NCBI GenBank assembly: GCA_022836615.1
Contig: MU405220.1
Coordinates: 124,001 to 188,000, forward strand
Length of the DNA stretch: 64,000 nt
Direction of reading: 5' to 3'
Origin: Annulohypoxylon bovei var. microspora
Lineage: Eukaryota > Ascomycota > Sordariomycetes > Xylariales > Hypoxylaceae
Shown here: positions 36,143-46,261 of the stretch, in pieces
Layout of the letters: each line of letters begins with the position of its first letter
How positions within the stretch are numbered: position 1 is the first letter of the stretch
Translations under genes and position numbers: made by a program
The notes under the pieces: model-generated
Seen by the model: the letters and a program-made list of their open reading frames with translations, nothing else
What the model was told of the DNA's origin: nothing
Database searches by the model: none

Positions 36143-37301
36143 TCAATACCCCAACTGGTAGACCCGCTTCCCGCTATACTGGTTGATCTCGTCGGGGGTG
36201 AGCGGGTCGTCGGAGTCGTAGCGGCGGAAGCGGCAGGCGTCGGTGGCGCACTTGTACCACAGGGTGTTGGGGCGCGAGGCGCGGTCGCCGGTGACGTCCT
36301 CGCGCGCGGCGTGGCCGCACCAGCACCGCGGCCACAGCCCGTCCTTGGGCGTCACGCCCGTGCGCCCCGCCGCCCACGTCAGCCGCGAGTCCGCCCAGCA
36401 GATGAAGGACCCGAAGCCGGGGCACTGGGGAGGTGGGGGGTTAGTGGGGATGAGATTTAATTTTGGGAGAGAAGGGGAAAAGGGGAGAGTTGCTTACGTC
36501 GCGGCATCGGTAGTACATTCTGTCCATGTTGCGACTCGACGTCGAGCGCTCGCTCTCGATTACCTTGTGGTCTCGCTTCTTGTTGGGGCAGCGGAGAGCT
36601 GGGCGATCCGGAAATTCCGGGTGGTGGAAGGGCACGGGTAGAGGGAAAGGCGAGGGTGTGGAGGAGCGGTAGAAGGGGATCGGGGAAAGATCGAATTCCG
36701 AGGATCCTCTTCGCTTCTTGGGCGAGAATTCGAATTTGTCGTCATCGTCGTCGTCGTCGGCCTTGATGAAGCGAGGGTATTCATCTATCGGAGATGATGG
36801 GACGTCGTCGTAGTCCCCGGGTTCCTTCTTGACGATGACAGTGATTTCTGGCGAGTGGTAACGGCGCTTGCGCGGCGTCGGGCTGTTGTTGTTACTGTTG
36901 TTATTCGTTGCGGCGGGGTTTCTTCCGCGCTCTGCGGTGGCGGATAGCTCGGAGACGGAAGTGCTATTGCTGGCCTCGGCAACTGTCGCTGTTGATCTAG
37001 ATGGCGAGATAACTTCGACTTCGACTCTACTCGAAACTATAGCTGGTGAAGGAGACCGACGAACTTCCTTCCCTTTAAATATCGCCGGCGGCCCAGGAAG
37101 CTCTTGGATTTCCCTTTCTCCCGAAAGCTCTTCAGGAGCTGGCGTCGCTTCTCTTGATACGGTCCTGGAACTCTCGCGAGAGAAACCATCTCTATCAGTA
37201 CCGAGCGTAGTAGACGACGACTTTGGACCTTGGTCAGGTTGGGCCGATGGCTCCCTGGACGGCACTGTCAAATCGATGATCTCATGCTCCTTAGCCGCCA
37301 T
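36143..37301 (-). CDS. GRF-like zinc-binding protein with SUMO-interacting-type motif
   Basis: Two exons (37301-36498, 36424-36143) join across a 73-bp pyrimidine-rich intron and read MYYRCRD-CPGFGSFICWAD. Start choice: ATG 37301 gives MAAKEHEIIDLTVPS; an in-frame ATG at 37373 would add 24 residues. The C-terminal part has two zinc-type modules. One is GRF-like (LRCPNKKRDHKVIE...MYYRCRD.CPGFGSFICW), the other Cys/His-rich (WPRCWCGHAARE...LWYKCATDACRF). The N-terminal 200 residues are disordered, with poly-Asn, poly-Asp and KKRR runs (likely nuclear signals). EIIDLT near the start resembles a SUMO-interacting motif. GRF fingers bind single-stranded DNA in repair proteins; a nuclear nucleic-acid role is inferred. 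The second exon is much more GC-rich than the first. Confidence 0.7.
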
Positions 37302-37373
37302 CGTCTCGACACGTATAATGATCGTGGCCCTAAAGATTTTACGAATAAGGGTCTTGATCGACATCGTGGTCAT

Positions 37374-40222
37374 TATGGAGAGAAAAACGACTTACATATC
37401 AAATAAAGGAAGGGTTCGACTGATTGGAAGACCGCGGCAGATCTATAGTTATAATTTCCTCTCTATTCCGTGGGATAAGGGGGGAAGAAAGCAAGGATCC
37501 GAGTGTCGCGAACCCGCCCCTACACAGATACATAAGTAATCTCCGCGACCGCCACGCCCAAATGCCCTCTCCTAATCTTCTTTTTTCCCATTCGCACATT
37601 TTGCAACATCTCCCGTTTTGCCTTGCTGGTCTGCCCACCGGTGCGCCTTACTGCGATTCCAGATAGCCACGTTCAGCCGCTGCCCGGGGTGCGGCCTTAG
37701 CTCCATGCGAGTGCGCTTAGCGTTACGCGACAATTGGTTGCGTCGCGCGCCCGGGGGGTTGAAGATTTGGTTCGGACGCCATAGCTGAAAGTTAGGCTGC
37801 GTCAATCCCCAAATGTTGCTGGGGGTCGTCGACGGTTTAGTCTGCCGCACCCGCGCACGTCACACAGATATCCTGACAAGCCCGCCCGTCAGAAACGCTT
37901 CGGGTCGTCGGATGCATGCTCATCATGACGAACGCCCAGGGGGGGAGCGGAACTAACCCGTGAGCCCAACGTCGCTGCATAGATAGTAAGGTAGCAAAGG
38001 CTTCACTGCTGGGCTTAGTCAAGACGCAGGGGTTAGTTAGGAATGGCTCTGGCGCTCAGACGAATCAACCTTGAGCGGAATTAAGAAAAGGTTACAAGAC
38101 GCTTTTCAAGAGCCTTTGGTGCATACCTCATATATTCATGGGCGAGACGCTGACGCATTTGCTATGCGTGGCTGAGTTAGTCAGCATATAAGAGTAAATT
38201 ATAAATTAATTATCCTTTGGTTCACTCATTAAGGTAACTTCGTCATATAATGGCTGGCAATATGTGCTGATTACATAATCAGGGGATAGCTAGTACTGCG
38301 TCCAAAACACTGTATGTACGCACTGTCTGTACTTATTCTGACGCTATTTTGGTAAAACAAGTTCATCACGGGTATTCCCGTTGCATTAGAGGAGTTGGTG
38401 GGCGCTTCAAGAGATTTATTGTTTTGCTTCCCCAGATAAGATATCCATGTATGTAGGTAATTACACTTCACTAAGTTGCCTACCTAGTGGCAGCTAGCTA
38501 TAGGACAGCGGCAACTAAGAAGGTATCCACGTTCTAAGGTTATCTAGTTCTCCAGACTTTGTGTTGCAAATTTTCTTTACTTTCATTCTTTGAAGTTGTG
38601 GCCTTTAGTACTTGCGTCCCAAGTACGACTTAGAGAAAATAGAAACATAGAACCTTGAAACGTGGTATAACTCGGGAAACAATTAACTATTTACATGTAA
38701 CAAAGTAAATAATTTGTCAAAATATATCCCGCAGGTTAGGGCTGATAATAGAACATTCTTCTTTCCTTCGGGGCCGTTCTTTAGCCATCTCTTGCAGGAT
38801 GCGCTTCCGGCGCAAGCTAATATAAGGGATGCTAAATAAAGTCTTTGGATTGTTACCACACTTAACAAGTACCTACCAATCAAATGTATAGCAATAAGCC
38901 ATGAATACGACAAAGGTCCTCACAGCTTTCAGGTCTTCGTCAGGTGAGAAAATAAAATTACAATGAAACATTCCCGCATATTTCTAGAAGACTTGAAGTC
39001 GTCAGGTCTAATTATATCCCGGTATTTTCCTATGAGTCGCCGTACTTTACTAAGAGGCAAGTTGCTGGTCTTCCCATCGTGGTTCGCGACTAACTATGCG
39101 AATTGACTAATCCATCCCTTACGTAGGATAAGAAGTCGAATTAAGGTATTCCGATTGAGTACTCGCTAGGTACCTAGATTGCCCCATCCATGTGTTAATG
39201 CTAATGTGTGGAACTGTGTACAGAACTATCCCCACTATCCCCTGTGTTACACAGCCAACATGCACTCCCCGCCATATCATGTGTTAGTTACCTATATGGG
39301 CAAATAGGGGATAGTATTACGCACAGTCCAATACAGTGATATTAACACATGGAACAATCAATCTGACTCTATTCTGCATAGATTAGATAGCAATAGTTAA
39401 ACTTCCAAGTTCTTCTTGCATGATACATAGTTTATGGGACCGTTTTACGGAATTTCCCTTCATTTTCTCCACTGATACGGGGACTAATCAGCTAACGTAT
39501 GATTAGAATTACCTCCTTCCGTCCGCAGTCGATGGCGACAGCGAACTATATGATAGCTTTACTACCTAGGTAAATAGCATCACCTCATATGCTGCACGTT
39601 TCTGCATGCAAGTACGGTGGGGGCCAAAGATTCTCCTCTCATTACTGACACATTACTGATTTCATTACTGATCTCAGTTTTGAAATTGCGGGTGAATATA
39701 TTGCCAGTTCTACCCCAAGAATGCATTGATCTGGTTCGGAGATAACATCTTATTGCATGAAGAAAATAAAGGCAAAAGAATGTGTCACTCGGTAAAAGTT
39801 TGATACGTCAGGTTGATTGTAAGCTCTTAAATAGTGATTTGCATTGACATATGAAAGAGGCTTACATAAGATTTGACGTGGCCAACTTCATGAAACAACC
39901 AACAACAATCTGCGACAGTATCGCCGACAGCATATCTATCAGACGTTAATGTCGTATGTTTGCCGAATTCAGAAGTAGTTGATAGCTGTGGACCAATAAC
40001 GAGCGTCGGCAATGGTGGAGGACCTTGTTGACCCAATTGAGAACCCGGTAGGTCAGATATATAATAGTTAAGTGTCCAACACCAACGTAAAAGTCGGGAT
40101 TTGAACCGTTCTTGGCCCAATTTCCAACCTCACCTCCCAAATTACTTGTATAAAGATATGAAAGGAGCACGTACTCTTCACCTTCAGCTCGGGACATCAA
40201 GAAACCCTTAAAAAAGTGATTC
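37374..40222. other. Gene-poor region with imperfect inverted-repeat element
   Basis: About 2.8 kb. The first 500 bp are GC-richer (promoter of the GRF-like gene); the rest is AT-rich. ORFs of 60-97 codons are scattered on both strands without similarity. An inverted-repeat element at 39188-39352 is listed separately. No gene was supported. Confidence 0.45.
39188..39352. repeat. Imperfect terminal-inverted-repeat (MITE-like) element
   Basis: Left end CCATGTGTTAAT (39188-39199) is matched by ATTAACACATGG (39341-39352) in inverted sense. Inside, GGAACTGTG...ACTATCCCC on the left answers GGGGATAGT...CACAGTCC on the right. The ends pair over about 45 bp with mismatches and a small gap. Size (165 bp) and AT-rich setting fit an old non-autonomous DNA transposon; no clear target duplication is visible. 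Confidence 0.45.
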
Positions 40223-41005
40223 ATGATCGACAGAGGCGCAATGGACAGCTCACCGCTTATGCGCGTGCCCGCGGAAGTGCGAATGATGATCTACGATTAT
40301 CTTTTCAACGACGGTGGAAACAAGCAATTGCGCATCCAGAATGCCGGACACGGCAAACTGCCGAAGACCCAGGACCGAGTAAGGGGCAGATATTACATGC
40401 TGGAGCGATCATTCCACCGCCGTTGTTACGAAACCACGTACCAGCTTGACACGGATGGCGTCAGCTTCTGTGCTTCTTTTATGCGAGTCAACAAGAAGAT
40501 ATACGAAGAAACGGCGTACCTAGTCTACGGAGGGCACACGTTCGACTTCGGGAGCCACATCGAAGCCGTTGAGCCCTTCCTCTCGGACCTCACGCCGCCA
40601 AGCCGCCAACTGATCCGGGAGATATCTCTGTACAAGCGAGGACCGGTGCCGCCATACGACAACGACCGGAGCGAGTGGAGGAACGTGTGCCGGTTCCTGC
40701 AGGATCACGCGTCCGTCAGGAAGCTCCGGCTGATAGTCCAAGGTGGCCGGCCCAACACGCCCTGGGAAGGACCGAAGGAGTTCACGGTCGATGACTTGAA
40801 GCTCCTATTCGACATCAAGCACGAGAGCCTGGACTGGGTTGGGGAGCTGGTCCGCGTCAAGGGGCTTGAGGAGTTGGAGATATTACCGGACGTCCACTAT
40901 TGCCCCCCGCCGTCGTCGACGAACATGATCATATTTGCGGCCCTCTCGGCTTCAATCGAGAGAGGCTTGACTGAGTTCTTAAGGACGCAGCTCCGTCTAC
41001 CATGA
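40223..41005 (+). CDS. DUF7730/F-box-like hypothetical protein
   Basis: An intronless 260-aa ORF starting MIDRGAMDSSPLMRVPAEVR; a second ATG at 40241 would remove six residues. The opening MRVPAEVRMMIYDYLF is the Leu/Pro-Glu-hydrophobic motif seen at the start of many fungal F-box and DUF7730-type proteins. Next comes ASFMRVNKKIYEETAYLVYGGHTFDFGS, the 'L.vnrqiy.Ea..vly..n.F.f' pattern diagnostic of that group. The function is unknown; SCF-type ubiquitin adaptor roles are sometimes proposed. The frame is intact. It lies next to the UstYa-type cluster, but nothing in it suggests a biosynthetic role. Confidence 0.7.
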   Translation: MIDRGAMDSSPLMRVPAEVRMMIYDYLFNDGGNKQLRIQNAGHGKLPKTQDRVRGRYYMLERSFHRRCYETTYQLDTDGVSFCASFMRVNKKIYEETAYLVYGGHTFDFGSHIEAVEPFLSDLTPPSRQLIREISLYKRGPVPPYDNDRSEWRNVCRFLQDHASVRKLRLIVQGGRPNTPWEGPKEFTVDDLKLLFDIKHESLDWVGELVRVKGLEELEILPDVHYCPPPSSTNMIIFAALSASIERGLTEFLRTQLRLP

Positions 41006-41300
41006 TGGGAATCTGGAGTTTGCGGGAGGATTCATAATGATGGAAAGAGTATGAAATTAGATGAATCAACTGAGCGCCCTGGAAATCCTACTTTGGGGGG
41101 TTAAGAAAGCTCCTAGCATCATCTATCGCTCAACCCTAGGTTTAATTCGAGGCTCTGACTCCTAGCAGGTTTGAGTCAAGAAAGAAGTCATAACGAGGTC
41201 GTAAGACCATATGGTGTCATTGTCAAGGTTGATTGTCCTACCAATATGGTATAAACTAGAATCTAACTCTACATAGCCCCCTAGATGAAATTAATCATGG

Positions 41301-42373
41301 TTAGATGTAGTCATCCACAGTGTGGTCTCCTGACTTGGGTTTGACCTCTCCATTTGTTGGACGAGGGATCGAATTCTTCTTTACGAATTGCCGGACCGCT
41401 TCATAATCTCTGCATGTGTGCATGCGGTCCATGTCTGCCGTGAGGCGACCCTTCTTGCCTGCCCACACAAACGGGACAATTCCGACATCTGCAGTGCACA
41501 TGAGTCGATAACGTAGGTATTCCACGCAATGATCTGACAAACAATTTAGTATCAATTTCTATACATAGACGTTCCGCGAGAAATAATCTTCAGCATACCA
41601 ACGTGGAGACTTTGGTAATACGACGTGGTCCCTGAGAGGGCCACATGCTCAACTTCACTAGTGTAGTTGAAGTTGAAATAGGAATACCGTCTGAGTAAGT
41701 TCTGAGAATGTTGTTAGTCTTGATTGAAAGAAACTCAAGAAAGCCATTGTGGTAGTTACGAACCAGACAGTGCAATTGGTGAGTCGCCTCAATGAGCACT
41801 GGGTGACCAACCAGTCCCTTCTCGGGATTGTCAAAATAGGCATGAATTTCAGGATCGATACCAGACTCTTCAGCTTCTTCCCTAGATACTAGGAGAATAC
41901 CGGCGTCTATTGTAAATATTTATTAGTGGTTAGGTACTAAAAACTTCATAAGATGATGAAGCTCGTGTTCACATACGAATTTGCGTTAGCTCTAACCACG
42001 CCTCCTCCGTAGAGGGCGACTCATGTTCTCGATACGTGCTATTCTCTCTATTGTAGAATGGCGTATTGGCTCGAGTGGGCTTTATTTCAGATGGTAGACT
42101 GCGTAGAATGGGTGCTACGCCAGTTGGAGGCTCCGATACGCTTTGGCATCGTTGAGGGCGATGGGCGACTTGGAGGGTTACCATTATGCTGATCGCATTG
42201 GTAGCAATGATGGAGAGCACTAGAACTACTATCCATCGTGCTGTGCTCCAAAAGTTTGGTTTCGTTGTTTCCGATAACTCGGGGTCGTATGACTCGTCAT
42301 CGGAAGAGAGAAGCCTGGCTGAGGACGACTCATCTTTACTGTCTAGGTATTCAGATGATGTCGCCATGTGCAT
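41301..42373 (-). CDS. UstYa-family oxidase (DUF3328), copy 1
   Basis: Four exons (42373-41977, 41906-41764, 41701-41599, 41533-41301) encode 291 aa. The introns are 70, 62, 62-65 bp with donors GTATGT, GTTCGT, GTATGC. The joins read ELTQI-HAGILLVSREEAE, THQLHCL-NLLRRYSYFNFNY and SYYQSLHV-DHCVEYLRYRL. One membrane helix (about 47-68) follows a Ser/Asp-rich cytosolic N-terminus, so the enzyme domain is lumenal. Both family motifs are present: HQLHC (H175, H178, C179) and HVDHC (H213, H216, C217), the HxxHC pair needed by UstYa-type enzymes. In ustiloxin and related pathways these proteins oxidatively cyclise Kex2-released peptides, usually at Tyr. A second family member and a short secreted precursor lie within 2 kb, making a RiPP role likely. 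Confidence 0.88.
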
Positions 42374-42872
42374 CTCTTTTATACTCTTAATTATCTCTAG
42401 CCGAGAGCGAAGAGTTCGGTGAGATAGGTCAAGACAGCTTCGGGGAAGAATATTTGAGTAGTATACCACCGATCTTCTTTTCTTGCAGGTTCATACGCAC
42501 AATAACACCCGAAGTGTCCATTGGTTACATGGGATATTCAGGGACGTTACTCTAACCGACGATTATCTAGGATAAGCGAGATCGCGTTCTAGAGCTTATT
42601 CTTCGTCTTCAGATGACGCCGCACGCGAGCAGGACCACTCACTTCTGGATAGGGAAGGTCGCTATGCAAGTAAGCGGGTTCCCTAGGATCGTTACCCACA
42701 ACCTACAACAGAAACAAGTCCAATAGATTGTATTATCTTGCATTGCCTCCCATGGATGTGGTTCTTTACGAGCCGCCGCCGCATTGCATCGGTTTGCATG
42801 GATTCAAGCAACCTATCTACCTAGGTATATAATCCCAAAAGTTTAAAGCCAAGACAACCCCCTGGAAACCCA
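42374..42872. other. Spacer between the two UstYa-type genes
   Basis: About 500 bp: promoter of copy 1 and 3' flank of copy 2. A plus-strand open stretch near 42588-42687 (AYSSSSDDAAREQD...) resembles the Ser/Asp-rich N-terminus of such proteins but has no ATG; it may be a decayed fragment or chance. Confidence 0.4.
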
Positions 42873-43581
42873 CTACCAAATTGTTTTCTTGCAATGGTAG
42901 AAGCCTAGCTCAACCTCCGTCTTATCTTGCACACCCTCACAACGCTCCGATAACTGGTCAGCGCAATGCTTTGCGTGATGGGCGCTAAATGTCTTAGTGT
43001 CCAGGAATTCCTTCTGGTTTTCCATTCCGTAGCGGAGCTTTCTCCATTGGAACATGCAATGTTCTCCGTGCATCCTGAGCATCTGGTAGTCAGTTTACAA
43101 GATGGGGGTGGATGAGTTGTCACTGCGTTACTAACCGCTTCGTGTAGACTTTGGCATTCTTCCCCTCCCAGAGATCTTTGGCTGATATCTCCTGAGTCAG
43201 ATTTACGTCCGAGTACCAGTCCCTATCTTCGAAGACAGGATACTTCTCAGTAAGCTCTGGGAACACACAGCGAGAGGGAAACCATCCGTAGAAGTTCGGT
43301 TCCATAAGACAGCCGCGGGACATAGCAACAGCACTGGAGCGGCCGCAGTGGTTCCATTCCTCGGCCTCAATCTCTTGCGGGGTCTTCGTTTTCGAAAACG
43401 AGGATGAATATGCTATCTGAAAAATTAAGAAGGCAACCAAAGCCGTGATGATGCCCGCTGCAAAAGGCCATATTTTGGAACGTAATGCTTGTGCTCTGGA
43501 CCGTGGTGAAGCATTGGGATCTTGTAGTTGATCGTACTTGACGCCTTGGAAACGCTCGGTTTCGTTTTGTCCGAATGCCAT
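42873..43581 (-). CDS. UstYa-family oxidase (DUF3328-like), copy 2
   Basis: Two exons (43581-43136, 43074-42873) join across a 61-bp intron (donor GTTAGT, branch CTGAC, acceptor CTCAG) and encode 215 aa. The join gives VYTKR-MHGEHCMFQWRKL. One membrane helix (about 37-58) separates a short cytosolic N-terminus from the lumenal part. The segments WNHCGRSSAVAMSRGCLMEP, FYGWFPSRC and DWYSD are conserved in a distinct subgroup of DUF3328-like proteins. Both HxxHC motifs are present: HGEHC (H151, H154, C155) and HAKHC (H182, H185, C186). It is strongly diverged from copy 1, as UstYa and UstYb are from each other. It lies head-to-head with the precursor gene, sharing its promoter region. Confidence 0.82.
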
Positions 43582-44154
43582 TTCTAGGAAGTGGTTTTTC
43601 TTTTCAAATCGTCTTTTTGATCCAAACGCTTCAAAATAAGAACATATAGAACTACCACAGAAATAGGTTTGATGAAGATTAAAATGGATGAGACGTTGCT
43701 GTTGCCGACAACCGGATCCTACTTAGACGTTAGGACAGGGGCCTCCGGTCTGTGCCACCGTAAGAATCTAGGTCGCGGGGCTTACAACGGGTAGAAGGAT
43801 CACGAGGACCTAGATAGGAAGTTGCTTCGAGTTGTGATAACTACTATGAATCCTTCACCAACTGATAGGTTGTGAACAAAAGTCATGGCCACCTGCGTCC
43901 ACACTTGCGGATCCGCAGTTTCACACAAGCGAGGTAGAGGGGTATCACAGCATATGTCTAGCAAGGAAGTGTTAACTTTTCAACTATTTCATTAAGTCGC
44001 GTGCTATGTCATCACTCTTGGCACCTGAAATATGATGACTATAAGTAGCTCTAGATCAGGCCCATAGGACTCCAAGGCATCACTCTCATCATCGTGCAAA
44101 CACAAGCCCCTCATATCTCAACCTTGAAATTCAGACTACTAAACCGTCATCATA
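43582..44154. promoter_or_regulatory. Shared divergent promoter, UstYa copy 2 / precursor
   Basis: This 573-bp interval separates the start codons of the minus-strand UstYa copy 2 and the plus-strand precursor, so it likely drives both. A palindromic-looking GGATCC occurs at 43712-43717 and CGGATCCGC at 43909-43917, possible zinc-cluster half-site arrangements, but no specific operator is established. Confidence 0.4.
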
Positions 44155-44380
44155 ATGAAGTACTCGCTCTTCCTCACTATCGCCATCGCGGCTATTGGCT
44201 TTGCTGCACCGACTCCAGCACCGGCGGTCGCCCCAGAGGCTGTACCGGAACAGAAGCGTGCCGAATGTAAGAAAGATGCTCACCGTGTTCCTTACGATTA
44301 CCAAGTACTAACATAGGTTTCTAGACATCTATGGCATTGTGGCCGCTGCGGATGAGGGAGAGACTGTAGAGAAGAAGTAA
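44155..44380 (+). CDS. Secreted Kex2-processed precursor peptide, putative RiPP (dikaritin-like)
   Basis: Two exons (44155-44266, 44325-44380) encode 55 aa. The 58-bp intron has donor GTAAGA, a perfect TACTAAC branch site (44306-44312) and acceptor TTTCTAG. A nearer AG at 44315-44316 is only a few bases from the branch point and would give an immediate stop, so the distal AG is chosen. Layout: signal peptide MKYSLFLTIAIAAIGFAA, Ala/Pro spacer, Kex2 site K34-R35, then the tail AEYIYGIVAAADEGETVEKK, ending in Lys-Lys. The tail has two Tyr close to the cleavage site (YIYG). UstYa-type RiPP precursors have a signal peptide, KR sites and Tyr-containing cores; known ones usually repeat the core, whereas this has one. 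Alternative reading: an unrelated Kex2-processed secreted peptide. Confidence 0.68.
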
Positions 44381-46261
44381 ATATCTATATGATAGATACT
44401 AGGATGGATATAGAGATGGATTATGACCCTCCTAGCTGTGAGCTGAAAGAGCTGCAGCGTTGCTTCGTCTTCTGAGCAGGACTTTATCGACCGGCCTATG
44501 ATACAAGCGTTGTCCGGACCCGTTAAACTATTTATCTCGAAGAATTAGTTTCATAGAATGCAAATCAGTTCCGTGAATACATTATATCTTGTGACTGATA
44601 AGGTTCTGTAATAGCGGACTGTGTCTGTAAAGTCTACTGATAATATAGGAACATGAGCCCCTTTTATATGTGACCCCTTACCCCTATTTACATGACCCAC
44701 TAATAACTAGGTAGGTAGGTACCTGAATACATCCCATAGACTTTAATCGTTAGTAGAACCACAGAAGCAGATATTAGGTATTATTGGTTATCAAATGAAG
44801 AATAATTAGCTCCAATGAGCTATTCTATCTGGTGTGGGAATCTAGATAGAGCTGCAGAAAACTCAGGGGTTGCTGACTAAGCGTTCATTATGAATTGAAT
44901 TACCTATGACAGTGTCAAAAACATGATGACATAATATGGCTTTCTCAAAGTCTACCTAGCCTATTCTGCTATAACACCTTTCTATCATGCAGGAATGTCT
45001 CAATATACCAATAGCTCGTAGTAATGTGGCGGCAGTGGCAAAAACTTATGCAAGATAGATACCATCGCCGTATTTCATGCGCTGCTATTGGTCAACTCCA
45101 CCCCAACTGCTACTCGATCGTGCGGAGTAGGTTGATCGCCGACCTTTCACGAATTTGAGCTCAGCCGTAATTCAGTAAGACTGAGCCGCTTGATATCTCT
45201 TGCTGTACTGCGTACTAATTGGTATAATTTAAAATGTATCAGTAGGTAGCTAGCGATTCGAGTCGTGGTGCTATAGTTGAAATCGTCTATTTTCCTTCAC
45301 AAGCACCTCGTTTATGGCCAACTATATACTGCTAACAAAATGCCAGAGTTGAATTGCTTCAAAGTGTGGGAAAGGTGAGATAACAATCGCTTACCTGAAG
45401 GTAATAACATAACACACTCAGGTAACATTAAGTTTCTCTCTAGGTTCTCGGTTTACATAACTGCATGTTACGTCGGGGAAAGAGGAAGAGATTTTCATAA
45501 GTAAGTCATCTAATGTATCATGATATCTAACCATCCATCCATTAAGAAGTGCCATGGTCGATCTTTATACCTTATTCTGGTTAAGATCGACTTCTTGTCG
45601 TAATTTGATAGGCCGCCACTATTAGTCAAATAGCCGATACCATTCCATTGGGAAATGCACAAAATCCATATACACCAACATCTTACATGCTTCTTAGGGC
45701 AGACTGGAAGAAGAGATCTTACCGTTCATCAATATTGGCGCAACTTTCAACCTTCATAGGCTAGGATTACGACCTAACACGAGCACAGCAGAGCTAATAA
45801 AGAGAAGAGATAATATTCCGTATCAGATACATTCGGTTTAGCCTCATGTTATAATACCGTTAGCGCTTGATCCGACCTACCGGCTGAAGATGCTCATCCC
45901 GATCATCCCCGCCGAACTTCTAGTGTGCGGCAGCAAGCCCTCATTCTATGAGGGGTGTATGGATGCTGTGGAACGCATGTCGATTAGAGATTTGCGGACT
46001 AACGTGGGAACGCTCGATGCGGATGCTGACGTGCATGGGATACTATGATGTCGTGCGTTCCGACTGTGAACAAGACGTTGAGGGGGGATGGTTACCAACA
46101 TAGCCTTATGTGAGGTTCTGCAGGCCATAGGAAGAGAGGAGTGCCTACACCATTCAAATTCCCTCGGTGATTCCTCCTCCCCACCTCTCTTGTCGTTGCT
46201 CGCCAGATTACACCTCCAATCTCTTGCCAAGCTCCCAGTTTTGCGCGGTCGAATAATCATC
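44381..46261. other. Intergenic, no gene seen
   Basis: About 1.9 kb of AT-rich DNA between the precursor and a membrane-protein gene. Two dispersed CTAGGTAGGTACCT motifs occur near 44707. ORFs such as 45946-46272 (minus) overlap the next gene's leader and have no similarity. A further biosynthetic gene was looked for on both strands and not found. Confidence 0.45.

Noticed and set aside
37572..37850. 92-codon minus-strand ORF beside the GRF-like gene
   Set aside because: Arg/Asn/Gln-rich with no similarity; lies in the promoter region of the GRF-like gene and overlaps other frames.
40080..40110. T-loop-like GATTTGAACC on the minus strand
   Set aside because: The flanking bases do not pair into a T stem and no cloverleaf can be built.
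39827..40224. Overlapping minus-strand ORFs of 92-97 codons
   Set aside because: Two overlapping frames with no shared exon logic and no recognisable domain.
42588..42687. Possible third UstYa gene fragment on the plus strand
   Set aside because: The Ser/Asp-rich stretch has no ATG, no membrane helix and no HxxHC motif nearby; kept only as a note.
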